Assembly: GCA_002412965.1 (NCBI GenBank)
Contig: DHWB01000013.1
Coordinates: 3,966 to 67,965 of the forward strand
Length of the DNA stretch: 64,000 bases
Reading direction: 5' to 3'
From: Desulfomicrobium sp. UBA5193
GTDB lineage: Bacteria; Desulfobacterota; Desulfovibrionia; Desulfovibrionales; Desulfomicrobiaceae
In this document: piece by piece, positions 29,970-39,745 of the stretch
Position numbering within the stretch: position 1 is the first letter of the stretch
Layout: each line of letters opens with the position of its first letter
Program-made: the position numbers and the translations under genes
Notes under the pieces: model-generated
The model's input: the letters and a program-made list of their open reading frames with translations, nothing else
What the model was told of the DNA's origin: nothing
The model's database searches: none

Positions 29970-30971
29970 ATGGTCCCGAGATACAGCGTCATCCTTCCCG
30001 TCTGCCATGGCGGCAAGTTCCTCCAAACCGCGCTCTCGACCCTGGCCCGGGTGACCGTGCCGCAGGGGGACGTGGAAGTTCTGGTTGTCGGGGACGGCAT
30101 GGGCGCCCTTGCGCCCGAAGGGGCGGGGGAATCCGGCCCCAAGTTCCGCTTTCTGAAGCATTCGGGGTGCCGCTCCGCGGCCCTCAATGCCGCCTGCGCC
30201 GCCGCACGGGGCGATATCTGGGTTTTTGCCGATGACGACTGCGCATTTCCGGTCGAATGGCTCCTGCGCATCGAGCGCGCCCTCCATGACCACCCCAAGG
30301 CGGCGGTCATCGGCGGGCGTGATGAACTCCCCCCGCAGGCGGGTCTCTTCGACTGCGCGCTCGACCACGCCCTGAACTCCTTCATCGGCACGGGGGGAAT
30401 CCGGACTGGTGCCGGGCTCAGAACCGGACGCTACTACCCCAAGCTCTGGAACATGACCATCCGGGCGGACGCGGCCCGCCTCGCCTCGGTCGGATCCTCC
30501 TTTTTCGACCCGGACCTCGCCGTGCACGAAGACGTGGAGCTGATCGAGCGGATCGCCAAGAGCGGAGCGGCGATAGTGCACGTCCCGGAGATCGTGGTCG
30601 GGCACTACCGGGACACAACCTTCCCCTCATTCTTCCTGCGCAACCTGCGCATGGCCGGGGTCTGCCGGGAACGCGGCATCCACTGCCGGGCGCATCTGGC
30701 CTTGGCCGCGTTTTTCGTCGCCATGCCCCTGACCGGTCTTGCCTCGACGGCATTGCCGGCCCTCGGCCCCCTTTTCGTCCTGCCCTGCGTGGGATATGGA
30801 ACCGCATTGGGCGCGACCGGGGTCGCCAGCGCCTGGAAATCCCGCCGACCGGCACTGGCGGCCATGGTGCCAGCGCTCGTTTTCGCGCTGCACCTGGCCC
30901 GAGCCATCGGATATTGCCTCACCCCAAGCAGGAAGGAGCCCCCATGTACGACCACGCACTCTCCAAAATAA
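29970..30971 (+). CDS. Glycosyltransferase family 2, divergent
   Basis: The 333-residue protein begins RYSVILPVCHGGKFLQTALS and has a DDD motif in WVFADDDCAFPVEWLLR and the acid pair in VHEDVELIERIAKSG. The usual DDGS nucleotide-site motif is altered to VVGDGMGAL, so donor binding may differ from the preceding GT2. The C-terminal third is hydrophobic. The start ATG touches the preceding stop, and the end overlaps the following radical SAM gene by about 28 bases. Confidence 0.85.
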   Translation: MVPRYSVILPVCHGGKFLQTALSTLARVTVPQGDVEVLVVGDGMGALAPEGAGESGPKFRFLKHSGCRSAALNAACAAARGDIWVFADDDCAFPVEWLLRIERALHDHPKAAVIGGRDELPPQAGLFDCALDHALNSFIGTGGIRTGAGLRTGRYYPKLWNMTIRADAARLASVGSSFFDPDLAVHEDVELIERIAKSGAAIVHVPEIVVGHYRDTTFPSFFLRNLRMAGVCRERGIHCRAHLALAAFFVAMPLTGLASTALPALGPLFVLPCVGYGTALGATGVASAWKSRRPALAAMVPALVFALHLARAIGYCLTPSRKEPPCTTTHSPK

Positions 30972-32152
30972 GAGCGGCCCTGGGCATCCTGCACGGGAAA
31001 ACAACGTTCGGCGGCCCCATCATGGGCAGCATATCCCTGACCACCCGCTGCAATGTCCGCTGCATCCACTGCTACTACCACTCCCCGGTGGCCCACAGCC
31101 CCAACTTCCCGATGGTGCGCAGCGCCCGCCTGGAAGCCCAAAGCTTGCCCACGGCCGATGAAATGAAGCGCTACGAAAGGGTGGACGCCGATCCCGCCGC
31201 CGTTCGCCGGCTCATCGACCAGCTCCTCTCCATGGGCACCCGCCGCTTCCAGTTGAGCAGCTTCGGCGAACCGTTCCTGCACGCCGCGATGATGGACAGC
31301 ATTCGCCGGATCAAGCGCACGGGCAGTTCATGCCTGACCAATTCCAACGGAACCCTGCTCGACAAGGAGGTCATCGACGAGCTTGTGGAGTGCGGGTTCG
31401 ACGAACTCCGCGTGACGACCATGGCGGGCACCGCCGAAGGCTACGTCCAGACCCACCCCGGATCCACGCCGCAAACCTTCGAAAAGCTCAAGGCGAATCT
31501 CCTGTACCTGGGCGAACGCAAGGCGGCCCGCAAGCGGAAAGCGCCCTTGCTGAACCTGGTTTGCATCGTCATCGGGCCAAACATCAGGAAGCTGAGGGAA
31601 TTCGCCGACCTGGCCCAGGAACTGCGCGCCGACAGGGTCACGTTCCGGCCGTTCAACGACGTCCGCGACCCAGGCCTGGCGACATTGCTGCCCAGCCCTG
31701 AGGAGGCGTCGACTCTGAGGGCGGAGTTGACGGAAATCAAACGCGACCTGGACGCCAAAGGGGTTCCGCACAACATCGCCAATTTTCTGATGACCTTTGC
31801 CCGGCGCCTCGACACCAAGGCCCTGTACCGGGTCATTCCCTGCTACCAGGGCTGGGTTTCGGCCTACATCAACCCCCTGGGCGAGGTCACGGCCTGCTGC
31901 GGCTGCTCGGAATCCCTCGGCAACATCCACGATCAGGATTTCGCCTCCATCTGGAAGGGCCACGCATATGACAAATACCGCCACCAGGCGCTGAATCTCC
32001 CCCGGCATGGCCAGCCACCCAAAGGCTGCGACTGCCACCACTGCGTGCATCACACCCTCAATCTGAACGTCTACCGTGCGCTCCACCCATTGCGAGGCAG
32101 GAGCGGCTCGATCAAGGCCATCGCCCCCGCGGGCTGCGCCGACGGAGAATAG
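30944..32152 (+). CDS. Radical SAM protein with SPASM domain (2)
   Basis: The 402-residue protein has C-x3-C-x2-C at C36, C40 and C43 (CNVRCIHC). A C-terminal cysteine-rich SPASM-like region contains VIPCYQGWVSAYINPLGEV, TACCGCSES and GCDCHHCVHH. It is a different subtype from the flanking radical SAM proteins: FGEP replaces WGEP and there is a longer N-terminal insertion. The ATG at 30944 was chosen over an in-frame TTG at 30914 because AAGGAG precedes it. It overlaps the GT2 upstream and lies two bases before the next radical SAM gene. Confidence 0.9.
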   Translation: MYDHALSKIRAALGILHGKTTFGGPIMGSISLTTRCNVRCIHCYYHSPVAHSPNFPMVRSARLEAQSLPTADEMKRYERVDADPAAVRRLIDQLLSMGTRRFQLSSFGEPFLHAAMMDSIRRIKRTGSSCLTNSNGTLLDKEVIDELVECGFDELRVTTMAGTAEGYVQTHPGSTPQTFEKLKANLLYLGERKAARKRKAPLLNLVCIVIGPNIRKLREFADLAQELRADRVTFRPFNDVRDPGLATLLPSPEEASTLRAELTEIKRDLDAKGVPHNIANFLMTFARRLDTKALYRVIPCYQGWVSAYINPLGEVTACCGCSESLGNIHDQDFASIWKGHAYDKYRHQALNLPRHGQPPKGCDCHHCVHHTLNLNVYRALHPLRGRSGSIKAIAPAGCADGE

Positions 32153-32154
32153 GC

Positions 32155-33249
32155 ATGACGAACTCGCAGATGCTCCGCAATTGCCTGAATCTCGTCGCGG
32201 GAAAAGGTTTTCGCTTCTCCTTCGACAGGATTCCGCTCCGGCATCCGCACCTGGATTCCCGGCGGCGGAACAACCTGCTGCTGGCAGGAGCGGATAAGAT
32301 ATTCGGGAAGACGCGGATGCTCGCCGCCCCTCCCGTGCTCCAGATCGAGCCCACCAACGTCTGCAACCTCTCCTGCCCCCTCTGTCCGTCCCAGAGCATG
32401 AAGCGGCCCAAGGGCATGATGACCATGGAAACCTTCGACGCCATCCTGCGGGGCGCCGGGGACACCCTGCTCCTGGCCATCCTTTACGGCTGGGGGGAAC
32501 CGTTCCTGAATGCCGACCTGCCGGGGATGATCGCCAGATGCCGTGAAAAAAGAATTCTGACCCTGACCTCCACCAACGGCCACTGCCTCCAGACTCCGGA
32601 CAAGGCCCGGGAGGTCGTGGATGCCGGGTTGTCGGCCCTGATCGTGGCCGTGGACGGCTCGACGCAGGAGAGCTACGCAGCCTATCGCAAAAACGGCAGC
32701 CTCGACCACGTCATGCGCTGCGCCGGCAACGTCATCGAGGCCAAGGCCAGCCGGAATTCCGCCACGCCGTTGATCAACCTCCGACTGGTCGCCAACCGGC
32801 ACAACGAGGATGAAATCGGCACAATGGAGGATCTGGCCAGGAGGCTGGGCGTGGACATGTTCTCCGTGAAATCCCTGGGCTGCTTGCCGGACCGGGCCGA
32901 ATTTCACTCATTCCTGCCCGGTTCCCAGGACATGCGCCGATTCGGCGCCGACCGGAAGAAAGTCCCGCAAAAAACGACATTCCGCTGTCGATACCCATTC
33001 AGGCAGCCGACAATTTTCTGGGACGGCACCCTCGTTGGCTGCGAGTTCGATTACGAATCGAGCGCCGCCTGGGGCAACGTGAACGAGAGGCCGTTCCGGG
33101 AGCTCTGGAACAGCCCGGCCGCGCAGCGCATGCGGGAAGCCGTGCGCGCATGGACCGCGCGGCCCGGTTTCTGCGGGCAATGCCCATACGTCGGACGGGG
33201 GAAGAACAGCAGCATCATCGCATCAGTCATCTTTGACAGCGGCGAGTGA
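32155..33249 (+). CDS. Radical SAM protein with SPASM-like C-terminus (3)
   Basis: The 364-residue protein has C-x3-C-x2-C at C70, C74 and C77 (CNLSCPLC), YGWGEPFLNADLPGMI and VAVDGSTQESYAAYRKNG. C-terminal cysteines include the pair C340/C343 (FCGQCPYVGRG). It is a paralogue of the radical SAM protein at 27949: both share the N-terminal layout, the GWGEPFLN/TWGEPFLN strand and the VAVDG-TQE-YA-YR block. It starts two bases after the preceding radical SAM gene, in a clear operon. Confidence 0.9.
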   Translation: MTNSQMLRNCLNLVAGKGFRFSFDRIPLRHPHLDSRRRNNLLLAGADKIFGKTRMLAAPPVLQIEPTNVCNLSCPLCPSQSMKRPKGMMTMETFDAILRGAGDTLLLAILYGWGEPFLNADLPGMIARCREKRILTLTSTNGHCLQTPDKAREVVDAGLSALIVAVDGSTQESYAAYRKNGSLDHVMRCAGNVIEAKASRNSATPLINLRLVANRHNEDEIGTMEDLARRLGVDMFSVKSLGCLPDRAEFHSFLPGSQDMRRFGADRKKVPQKTTFRCRYPFRQPTIFWDGTLVGCEFDYESSAAWGNVNERPFRELWNSPAAQRMREAVRAWTARPGFCGQCPYVGRGKNSSIIASVIFDSGE

Positions 33250-33279
33250 CCAGTCACGCGACGCGGAGCCCCTCCCAAC

Positions 33280-34446
33280 ATGCCCATGAAAACCCCTCGC
33301 CGCACCATCGCCCAGCTCGGCCCGGCCCATCCCAACCGCGGCGGCATCGTCCACTTCAACAACCGTTTGGCGCTGGCCCTTCAACAGCGGTCGGACCTGA
33401 ATGTCCGGCAATACTTCTGGTCCAAACCCTATCCCGAACTCCTGCTTTCGGGTCCCGCTTCCGAGTGGCTCGACCACCAAAGCAGGGAGACCCTGCAGGT
33501 TCCGGGCCTGCGCATCCTGAGCTTCACCAACCCCTTGAGCTGGTGGTCATTCCTGCGGCGCATCCGCAGGGACGGCTGCGACATCCTTGTCACGCACTGG
33601 ACCCACCCCATCCATTTTCCGGTGTTCGCCGTGCTGTTCACGGTCATTCGCTTGTTCACGAACATCAGAATCCATCTCATCGCCCACAACGTCATGCCCC
33701 ATGAAAAAATCATCGGGGCGGCCTGGATGGCCCGAACGGTCATGAACCTGGCCCATGTCGTCATCGTCCACAGCGCGGCTGAACATGATGTCGCGACAAA
33801 GCATCTTGGAATTTCAGGTAAAGTCAGAAAATCATTCCACCCTGTTTACGATTTTTTCAATATGACTGAAAAAAAAGAACAAATCAGGGGAAAATTGAAA
33901 ATCGAAAGTCATGTTTTTCTTTTTTTCGGCTTCATTCGACCCTACAAGGGCATTGATTGCCTCATCGATGCATTCGAGATATTGCAAAAAAAGCGCAATG
34001 ACGTGTCACTGCTGATTGTCGGAAAAAATATGTACAAAAAAAATTCAGTGTTCGGCAGAGGAAAAGACAATGTGACTCGAAGTATCAATGCCAATGAAAA
34101 AATAATCCACATCGACGAATACGTTCCGAACGAAGATGTCGGATCATATTTCAGCATTGCCGACGCCCTGGTGACCCCGTACCATGAAGCAAGCCAGTCG
34201 GGGCCCGTGCAGATAGCCCATGCTCTCGGAAAGCCTGTCATCGCCAGCGACCTTCCCGCCTTCAGGGAATGCCTGGAGCAGGGCGTATCGGGCCGATTGT
34301 TCAAGCCAGGGGATTCGGAGGCACTGGCCGAGACGATGGACAACTTCTTGAGGCACCCCCCGGGTCCCGACGACAGGAGGCCCCACAGCCTGCGACCGGG
34401 TTGGGACAGATATGTCGAAATTCTTCTTGACGATGCAGCTAAATAA
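33280..34446 (+). CDS. Glycosyltransferase family 4
   Basis: The 388-residue GT-B protein has IAQLGPAHPNRGGIVHFN at the N-terminus, then LFFGFIRPYKGIDCLIDAF and the acceptor/donor-site part VTPYHEASQSGPVQIAHALG, in which E-x7-E becomes E-x6-Q. The middle of the gene (about 33800-34150) is AT-rich with many AAA codons, while both ends are GC-rich. The donor and acceptor are unknown. It follows the radical SAM cassette by 30 bases on the same strand. Confidence 0.88.
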   Translation: MPMKTPRRTIAQLGPAHPNRGGIVHFNNRLALALQQRSDLNVRQYFWSKPYPELLLSGPASEWLDHQSRETLQVPGLRILSFTNPLSWWSFLRRIRRDGCDILVTHWTHPIHFPVFAVLFTVIRLFTNIRIHLIAHNVMPHEKIIGAAWMARTVMNLAHVVIVHSAAEHDVATKHLGISGKVRKSFHPVYDFFNMTEKKEQIRGKLKIESHVFLFFGFIRPYKGIDCLIDAFEILQKKRNDVSLLIVGKNMYKKNSVFGRGKDNVTRSINANEKIIHIDEYVPNEDVGSYFSIADALVTPYHEASQSGPVQIAHALGKPVIASDLPAFRECLEQGVSGRLFKPGDSEALAETMDNFLRHPPGPDDRRPHSLRPGWDRYVEILLDDAAK

Positions 34447-34616
34447 CGATGACTGGCGCGGGAACGCCAGTTTGTTTTCCGGCGGTGTTCCTCCAGTTCG
34501 AACGCCTTCGTAACGACCCTGGCCGGCGATGGCGAGAGCATCTCCACCGCCTCCAGTTCCCCGACGGCAACTCTCCTCACGGCCTCACAACGAGCGGAAG
34601 CAAAACGACACCGACC

Positions 34617-36098
34617 ATGTTCGACAGAACAAACAAGCGTACCACGCAGTCTCCCTTGAGCCCCGGAATTTCATCGATCGTCACGAACACCCTGTACCTT
34701 CTCAGCGGGCAAGGGGTTCAATTCGGCGTGCGCTTCCTGTACGCGATCATTCTCGCCCGATTTCTGGGGCCGCATGACTACGGGCTGATCGCCTACGGTA
34801 CCTCCCTCTACATCGCCGTGCTGCCCCTCACCAAGCTCGGCATCGAACATGTCGTGATTCGAGCCGTCGGATGCGACAAAGCGAAGGGCAGGGAACTGCT
34901 GCGAAGCTCGCTGCCCATGCGCAGGACGGCCGCCTTCCTTTCGGCGATACTGTTCTGCCTGGCCGCCACCCTCTGGGAAAACGACCCTCAGACACGGCTC
35001 ATTCTCGCCTTCTTCTCCCTGGCGCTGCTGGGCAGGTCGTTTGCGCAATGGAATATGGCCCTTTTCACCGCATACGAGTCGAACCGCTTATCCTTCAGAT
35101 TGCAGGCCATCTTTCGCCCGCTGGAAGTCGCTCTTGGCCTCCTCGCCCTCGCCATCTGGCGCAATCCCCTGGCCGTCGTCCTCGTTCACGCCGCGATCTG
35201 GTGGATGGAGGCCATCTTCGGCGCCACGCTGCTGCGCAAGCATTTCTCCATCCCACGCGGCAGATGGAACCTCGAACACCTCAAGCCCATTCTGGCCGAA
35301 TCCCTCCCCATGTGCCTGGCCATGACTCTGATCAGCGTGATGAGCCAGGGGCCGCTCCTTGCCTTCAAGCACATAAGCGGCGCCGGCATCACAGCCGGCA
35401 ACGTGGCGCTGGCCATGCAGGTGTTCACCATCCTTGCCCAATTGCCCATGGCCGCCAGCAGCGCCTCCTACCCGGTCTTGAGCAGGGCCATTGCCCGGGG
35501 CGACGGCAAGGAAGTGTTCTTCGTCGAAACCATGATGCGCGTCATCATCTTCCTGGGAACCGCATTGGCGCTCTTGGGCATGACGCTCGGACCGGAGATG
35601 ACGGTCATCGTCTTCGGGGAGAAATTCACCGAAGCCGGGCGCCTTGTGGGGACGACGCTATGGATGATGATCCCCTGGGCCGCGATGAATTCGCTCATGA
35701 GGGTGCAGACGGCCCGACGCAAGATAAACTCGACCCTGTGCATCCTGGCGGCGGGAGTCCTTGTCTTCATTCTCGGATCAAAGCCTGCTGTCGACATGTT
35801 CGGGATGCAGGGAACGGTGCTGGCGGGCCTTGCCGGCATGTCCGTCATCACCGGCTGCCTTTTCGTAGCTGTGGCCCGCCACGGCAACATGAACATTGGG
35901 CTTGCGGCCATACGCCCACTGGGTGCATTGAGTGTTTCGGCATTTGCGTCCCACATGATGCTGGCGCACATCGGTCCTTGGCCGGCCCTGTTGGGCTCCT
36001 GGGCCGTCCTGGGCATCAGCTGGCTGGCCCTCGGCTGCATGAGCTGGAAAGAAATCGAGACATTGACGGGCATTTGGCGCAACAGAAAGAACATCTGA
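34617..36098 (+). CDS. wzx: Lipid-linked oligosaccharide flippase, Wzx-like
   Basis: The 493-residue protein is a polysaccharide transporter with about 12-14 membrane segments, beginning with ISSIVTNTLYLLSGQGVQFG and then ARFLGPHDYGLIAYG, which is characteristic of the RfbX/Wzx family. It should move undecaprenyl-diphosphate-linked repeats to the outer leaflet. The frame is open back to 34449, but that part is not membrane-like and has no family match I recognise. The ATG at 34617 gives a normal length, with only a weak ribosome-binding site. The 170 bases before it hold nothing else that I recognise. Confidence 0.88.
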   Translation: MFDRTNKRTTQSPLSPGISSIVTNTLYLLSGQGVQFGVRFLYAIILARFLGPHDYGLIAYGTSLYIAVLPLTKLGIEHVVIRAVGCDKAKGRELLRSSLPMRRTAAFLSAILFCLAATLWENDPQTRLILAFFSLALLGRSFAQWNMALFTAYESNRLSFRLQAIFRPLEVALGLLALAIWRNPLAVVLVHAAIWWMEAIFGATLLRKHFSIPRGRWNLEHLKPILAESLPMCLAMTLISVMSQGPLLAFKHISGAGITAGNVALAMQVFTILAQLPMAASSASYPVLSRAIARGDGKEVFFVETMMRVIIFLGTALALLGMTLGPEMTVIVFGEKFTEAGRLVGTTLWMMIPWAAMNSLMRVQTARRKINSTLCILAAGVLVFILGSKPAVDMFGMQGTVLAGLAGMSVITGCLFVAVARHGNMNIGLAAIRPLGALSVSAFASHMMLAHIGPWPALLGSWAVLGISWLALGCMSWKEIETLTGIWRNRKNI

Positions 36099-36140
36099 AC
36101 CGGAGAGCATGCTCCGCACACGGGACCTGACCGGAACAAC

Positions 36141-37088
36141 ATGAAACTCGTCATCCAGATACCTTGCTACAATGAACAGGAATGCCTGCCTCTGACGCTT
36201 GAAAGCCTCCCAAGGCAAGTCGACGGGTTTGACGAGGTGGAATGGCTCGTCATCGACGACGGAAGCACCGACGATACCGTCCAAGTCGCAACCCGGCATT
36301 GCGCCCACGTGGTCTCCCACACCCACAACAAGGGCCTGGCCCAGGCATTCATGACCGGCCTCGAGGCATGCCTGCGGCTGGGAGCGGACGTCATCATCAA
36401 CACGGATGCGGACAACCAGTACGACGCGACCTGCATCCCGGACCTGGTCCGGCCGATCCTCGAAGGCAAGGCGGACATTGTGGTGGGCGCAAGGCCGATA
36501 GAACATATCCAGCACTTTTCCGTCGTCAAGAAAATGCTGCAAAAGCTTGGGTCGTTCGTGGTCAGAATGGCATCGGGTACGCAGATACCCGACGCGCCCA
36601 GCGGGTTCAGGGCCATAAGCAGGGAGGCGGCCCTGCGGACCAATGTCTTCAGTGATTATACGTACACACTGGAGACCATCATTCAAGCCGGCCAGAAAAA
36701 CATGGCCATATGCTCCGTTCCGGTGCGTGTGAACAAGGATCTTCGCCCCTCGCGTCTGGTCAAAAGCGTCTTCATGTATGTTTGCCGGTCGCTAATAACC
36801 ATAATACGCATATTCGTCGTCTACAGGCCGTTTTACTTCTGCGCGGCAGTGGGCGCACTGCTTTTCATTCCTGGAATTTTTCTTGGAATCCGCTTCCTTT
36901 ATCATTATTTTACGTCCGACACAGCAGGGCACGTGCAATCCCTCATTCTTTCATCAGTCTTGCTTGGCATGGGATTTCAGACCTGGGTGATGGCTTTCAT
37001 AGCAGATGCGTTGGCCGTGAACAGGAAACTTTCTGAAGAAATGCAGTACATTAAAAGGAAAAATTCTTACGAGAAAATGAATGCCTGA
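36141..37088 (+). CDS. Glycosyltransferase family 2, polyprenol-phosphate type with C-terminal membrane anchor
   Basis: The 315-residue protein has a GT-A domain like dolichol-phosphate mannosyltransferases: VIQIPCYNEQECLPLTLESL, WLVIDDGSTDDTV, NTDADNQYDATCIP and SGFRAISREA. Two membrane segments follow (about 225-250 and 265-290). It likely makes a polyprenyl-phosphate sugar for a GT-C enzyme. That fits its neighbour, whose start overlaps it by eight bases. Confidence 0.9.
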   Translation: MKLVIQIPCYNEQECLPLTLESLPRQVDGFDEVEWLVIDDGSTDDTVQVATRHCAHVVSHTHNKGLAQAFMTGLEACLRLGADVIINTDADNQYDATCIPDLVRPILEGKADIVVGARPIEHIQHFSVVKKMLQKLGSFVVRMASGTQIPDAPSGFRAISREAALRTNVFSDYTYTLETIIQAGQKNMAICSVPVRVNKDLRPSRLVKSVFMYVCRSLITIIRIFVVYRPFYFCAAVGALLFIPGIFLGIRFLYHYFTSDTAGHVQSLILSSVLLGMGFQTWVMAFIADALAVNRKLSEEMQYIKRKNSYEKMNA

Positions 37089-38913
37089 ACTCCATCAAAG
37101 AGGTATTCAATCTGCCTCGAAATTTTTACCTGATTTTTTCAAAAACGACGCGGCCAGCATTACCGCCATATTTCTGATCCTTTTCATTTTCAAAGCAATA
37201 TTCGCCGTTTTCCATTCAACCGGCCCGGCGATCTTGAATGACGAATACCTGTATAAATTCAATGCGGAATCCATATTTCTCCTCCAGAAGTACGCCAGCG
37301 CCCACTATCCGCCTGTATACTCCCTGACCCTCGCGCCCGCCCTGTTTTTTGACAACTGGTACGAGGCCATGCTGGTCATCAACGCATTCCTCTCCTCTCT
37401 GCTCATCCCCGCCGTCTGGTCGCTCGCCAAAGCGGCCGAGATGCGACACCCTATGGTGCCGACGACGCTGGCGGCCTTCATCCCCTTCCATGCCGTTTAC
37501 CCCAGCTTTCTGCTCAGCGAGAACCTTTTTGTACCTCTGTTCTGCTGCGCCCTCGCCCTGTGCTTGCGTGGAAAATCGAAATCACCCCGGGAAGGGATGC
37601 TTTTCGGGGTGATCTTGGGCCTAACCCATCTCACCAAATATCTTTTCCTTCCGGCAGTACCCCTGCTCTACCTTGGATGGCTATGGGGCCTGCGACACCC
37701 GCGACGGGAGCAAGGGGGGGGACTGCCATGGGCGGCCGCCCTGGCCCCGGCTCTTGCCTATCTCGCCATCATCGGTCTCTGGTTCTGGTACGGTCAAGCC
37801 AGCGGATTTCATTGGCGGCAGTTGTTTGGACTCGACATCAGCGCCGCGGGGCGCCTCGTCACGGACTCCGCGCATGCAGTAAGTGCCCTCGGACAATTAG
37901 CATCGCCTTCTTCGTTCCTGATGTGGCTCTCGGCGTATGCATCATACCTGACCCTGACCTGGCTTCCGATTTGGGGACTCGGAGGAGCCTTGGTCACGGA
38001 CGCCCTGTCAGAGCGAAGACAATACAAATCCAGTGACATCCTCAGCTTGTTCCTCGTCCTCGCCCTCGCCCTCGTGTTGGGTTACTGCGTCACGGCGGTG
38101 CTCCACTCCTTCGGCAGCGAGTACAACTATCCGCGTCCGAACAGAATCCTGGCCAGATACCTCGTGCATCTCGCCCCCATCATGCTGGTCCTTGCGGGTC
38201 TTGTCCTCGAATCGTTTTCCCTACGAAGGGCCTGGGCGAAACCAAGGACTTTCACCTCCGGCGCGGGTCTCACGATCACGCTCGGCCTTGCCGCATGGTG
38301 GGTGATCAAAGGAGAGATCTGGGAATTCCCATCCTTTTTTTACAAAAACCAAGTCAATCTGCTGAACATCTCCACAATCGGCCCCGCAATCTATTTCCTG
38401 CTGGCGCTTCTGGCGGTGGTCCTGCCGATGTGGCTGTTGCGCAAATCGCCCAGGCATCCAGGTTTGCTCGCGGCGCCCTTGGCGGCATTCTTCCTCTGTT
38501 CCACGCTCGCTTATGGGTGGACCGCCCCGTACCGTCAGGAAGGGCTGAACTTGAGGATGATCGCCTCCGCAGCCAAAGAACCCCAATTCAACGGCAAGGA
38601 GATCCTCGTGCTCGTCGACAAGGTTCCCGTCCCTGCCAAAGGCTTCACGGCTTCTGCACGTTTCTGGAGCCTGAAGGACACGTTGCTGGTGCGCGTGCAG
38701 GACAACGAAGGCTTGCTCCGGTTTCGCAATGAACAATCGCCAAGAATCTTTCTTTCTTCCAAAGAATTCAACTTGCCTTGCTTGAAGAGGTACTCTTTCA
38801 AGAGGAAGGACTATAAAATTTACATCGTTCAACAGTCGCAGATTGCAGAACTCGAGCCTCTCTTTTCGGAATTTGAAAAATCGCTTGCGACGGAGGACTC
38901 GGAGCAGGATTGA
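37081..38913 (+). CDS. Membrane glycosyltransferase-like protein (GT-C fold, GT39-like)
   Basis: The 610-residue protein has about 11-12 membrane segments in residues 20-480 and a C-terminal soluble tail. The first outer loop contains an acidic pair, LNDEYLYKFNAESIF, where GT-C enzymes carry their catalytic acids. RPNRILARYLVHLAPIML resembles the R-Y-P region of the ArnT/PMT family. It probably transfers a sugar from a polyprenyl phosphate to the growing glycan outside the membrane. It overlaps the polyprenol-type GT2 by eight bases, a functional pairing seen elsewhere. Confidence 0.8.
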   Translation: MPELHQRGIQSASKFLPDFFKNDAASITAIFLILFIFKAIFAVFHSTGPAILNDEYLYKFNAESIFLLQKYASAHYPPVYSLTLAPALFFDNWYEAMLVINAFLSSLLIPAVWSLAKAAEMRHPMVPTTLAAFIPFHAVYPSFLLSENLFVPLFCCALALCLRGKSKSPREGMLFGVILGLTHLTKYLFLPAVPLLYLGWLWGLRHPRREQGGGLPWAAALAPALAYLAIIGLWFWYGQASGFHWRQLFGLDISAAGRLVTDSAHAVSALGQLASPSSFLMWLSAYASYLTLTWLPIWGLGGALVTDALSERRQYKSSDILSLFLVLALALVLGYCVTAVLHSFGSEYNYPRPNRILARYLVHLAPIMLVLAGLVLESFSLRRAWAKPRTFTSGAGLTITLGLAAWWVIKGEIWEFPSFFYKNQVNLLNISTIGPAIYFLLALLAVVLPMWLLRKSPRHPGLLAAPLAAFFLCSTLAYGWTAPYRQEGLNLRMIASAAKEPQFNGKEILVLVDKVPVPAKGFTASARFWSLKDTLLVRVQDNEGLLRFRNEQSPRIFLSSKEFNLPCLKRYSFKRKDYKIYIVQQSQIAELEPLFSEFEKSLATEDSEQD

Positions 38914-39028
38914 ATATCGGATTCAGGTCGCATGCAGCGCGTGCTGGCTAAAAAAAGTTCGCATTCACGCGCTTTGAAATCAAAATTTGTACGCTTCGCT
39001 CACTGGCGATTCACCCCATGAGAATACT

Positions 39029-39697
39029 ATGATCTGCCATCATCATAAATGCATATTTATCCATATCCCAAAAACGGCGGGACAAAGCATTGAACACGTG
39101 TTTCTTGATCTGCTCGGTCTGACTTGGGAAACAAGAGCCCCCCTCTTGTTGCGATTCAACGACAGAAAAGAACTCGGCCCGCCACGTCTGGCACACTTGA
39201 AAGCAAATGATTACGTGAACTTCAAGTATATTTCCGAAGAATTGTTCAATTCCTACTTCAAATTTTCATTCGTGCGCAATCCATGGAGCCGCCTAGTTTC
39301 ATTCTACAACTACAGAAAATATTACCTTTTCTACAATTTTAAATATTTCGTCATGAAGCATCTGGAAAAAAAAATATGGAAAAAAAAATACTGGTTTATC
39401 GGCCCTCAATACGAGTATCTCTATGACCATAACGGAAATATTCTTGTCGATTTTGTTGGAAAATTTGAAAATCTTCAAACTGATTTCAATCATGTTTGTA
39501 ATAATATAAATATTCCAGAAACAAAATTGCCTCATATCAATAGTTCAAATTCAAACATACTGAATATTTTTTTAAATTCCGTTCAAAGAGAAAAAAGCAA
39601 AGATCATTACTCTGATTATTACGACAAAGAGTCCAAAGAACATGTTGAAAATCTATACAAAAATGACATTAAATACTTTAGATATGAATTCATATAA
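39029..39697 (+). CDS. Sulfotransferase family 2-like protein
   Basis: The 222-residue protein opens with the FIHIPKTAGQS motif at 10-20, the PAPS-binding loop of the Sulfotransfer_2/HNK-1 type. It continues with FVRNPWSRLVSFYNY near 81-95, the 3'-phosphate site. It should move sulfate from PAPS to a sugar. The gene is very AT-rich (many AAA, AAT and ATA codons), pointing to transfer from another source. The ATG at 39029 is preferred over an in-frame TTG at 38987. About 115 bases upstream contain no recognised gene. Confidence 0.85.
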   Translation: MICHHHKCIFIHIPKTAGQSIEHVFLDLLGLTWETRAPLLLRFNDRKELGPPRLAHLKANDYVNFKYISEELFNSYFKFSFVRNPWSRLVSFYNYRKYYLFYNFKYFVMKHLEKKIWKKKYWFIGPQYEYLYDHNGNILVDFVGKFENLQTDFNHVCNNINIPETKLPHINSSNSNILNIFLNSVQREKSKDHYSDYYDKESKEHVENLYKNDIKYFRYEFI

Positions 39698-39745
39698 TTT
39701 ACAATATCGCTTAGCTCTATCAAATGCAAAATACTAATAAATCTA

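Noticed and set aside
34871..36130. 419-codon open frame on + inside the wzx gene
   Set aside because: It is a shifted frame of the flippase gene. Its translation is rich in H, R, G and P without membrane segments, while the wzx frame gives a typical multi-spanning protein.
36141..38913. Idea that the GT2/GT-C pair is an arnC/arnT aminoarabinose system
   Set aside because: No other arn genes are present, the GT-C protein is only distantly ArnT-like, and the pair sits in a polysaccharide locus. A general polyprenol-sugar route is the safer reading.
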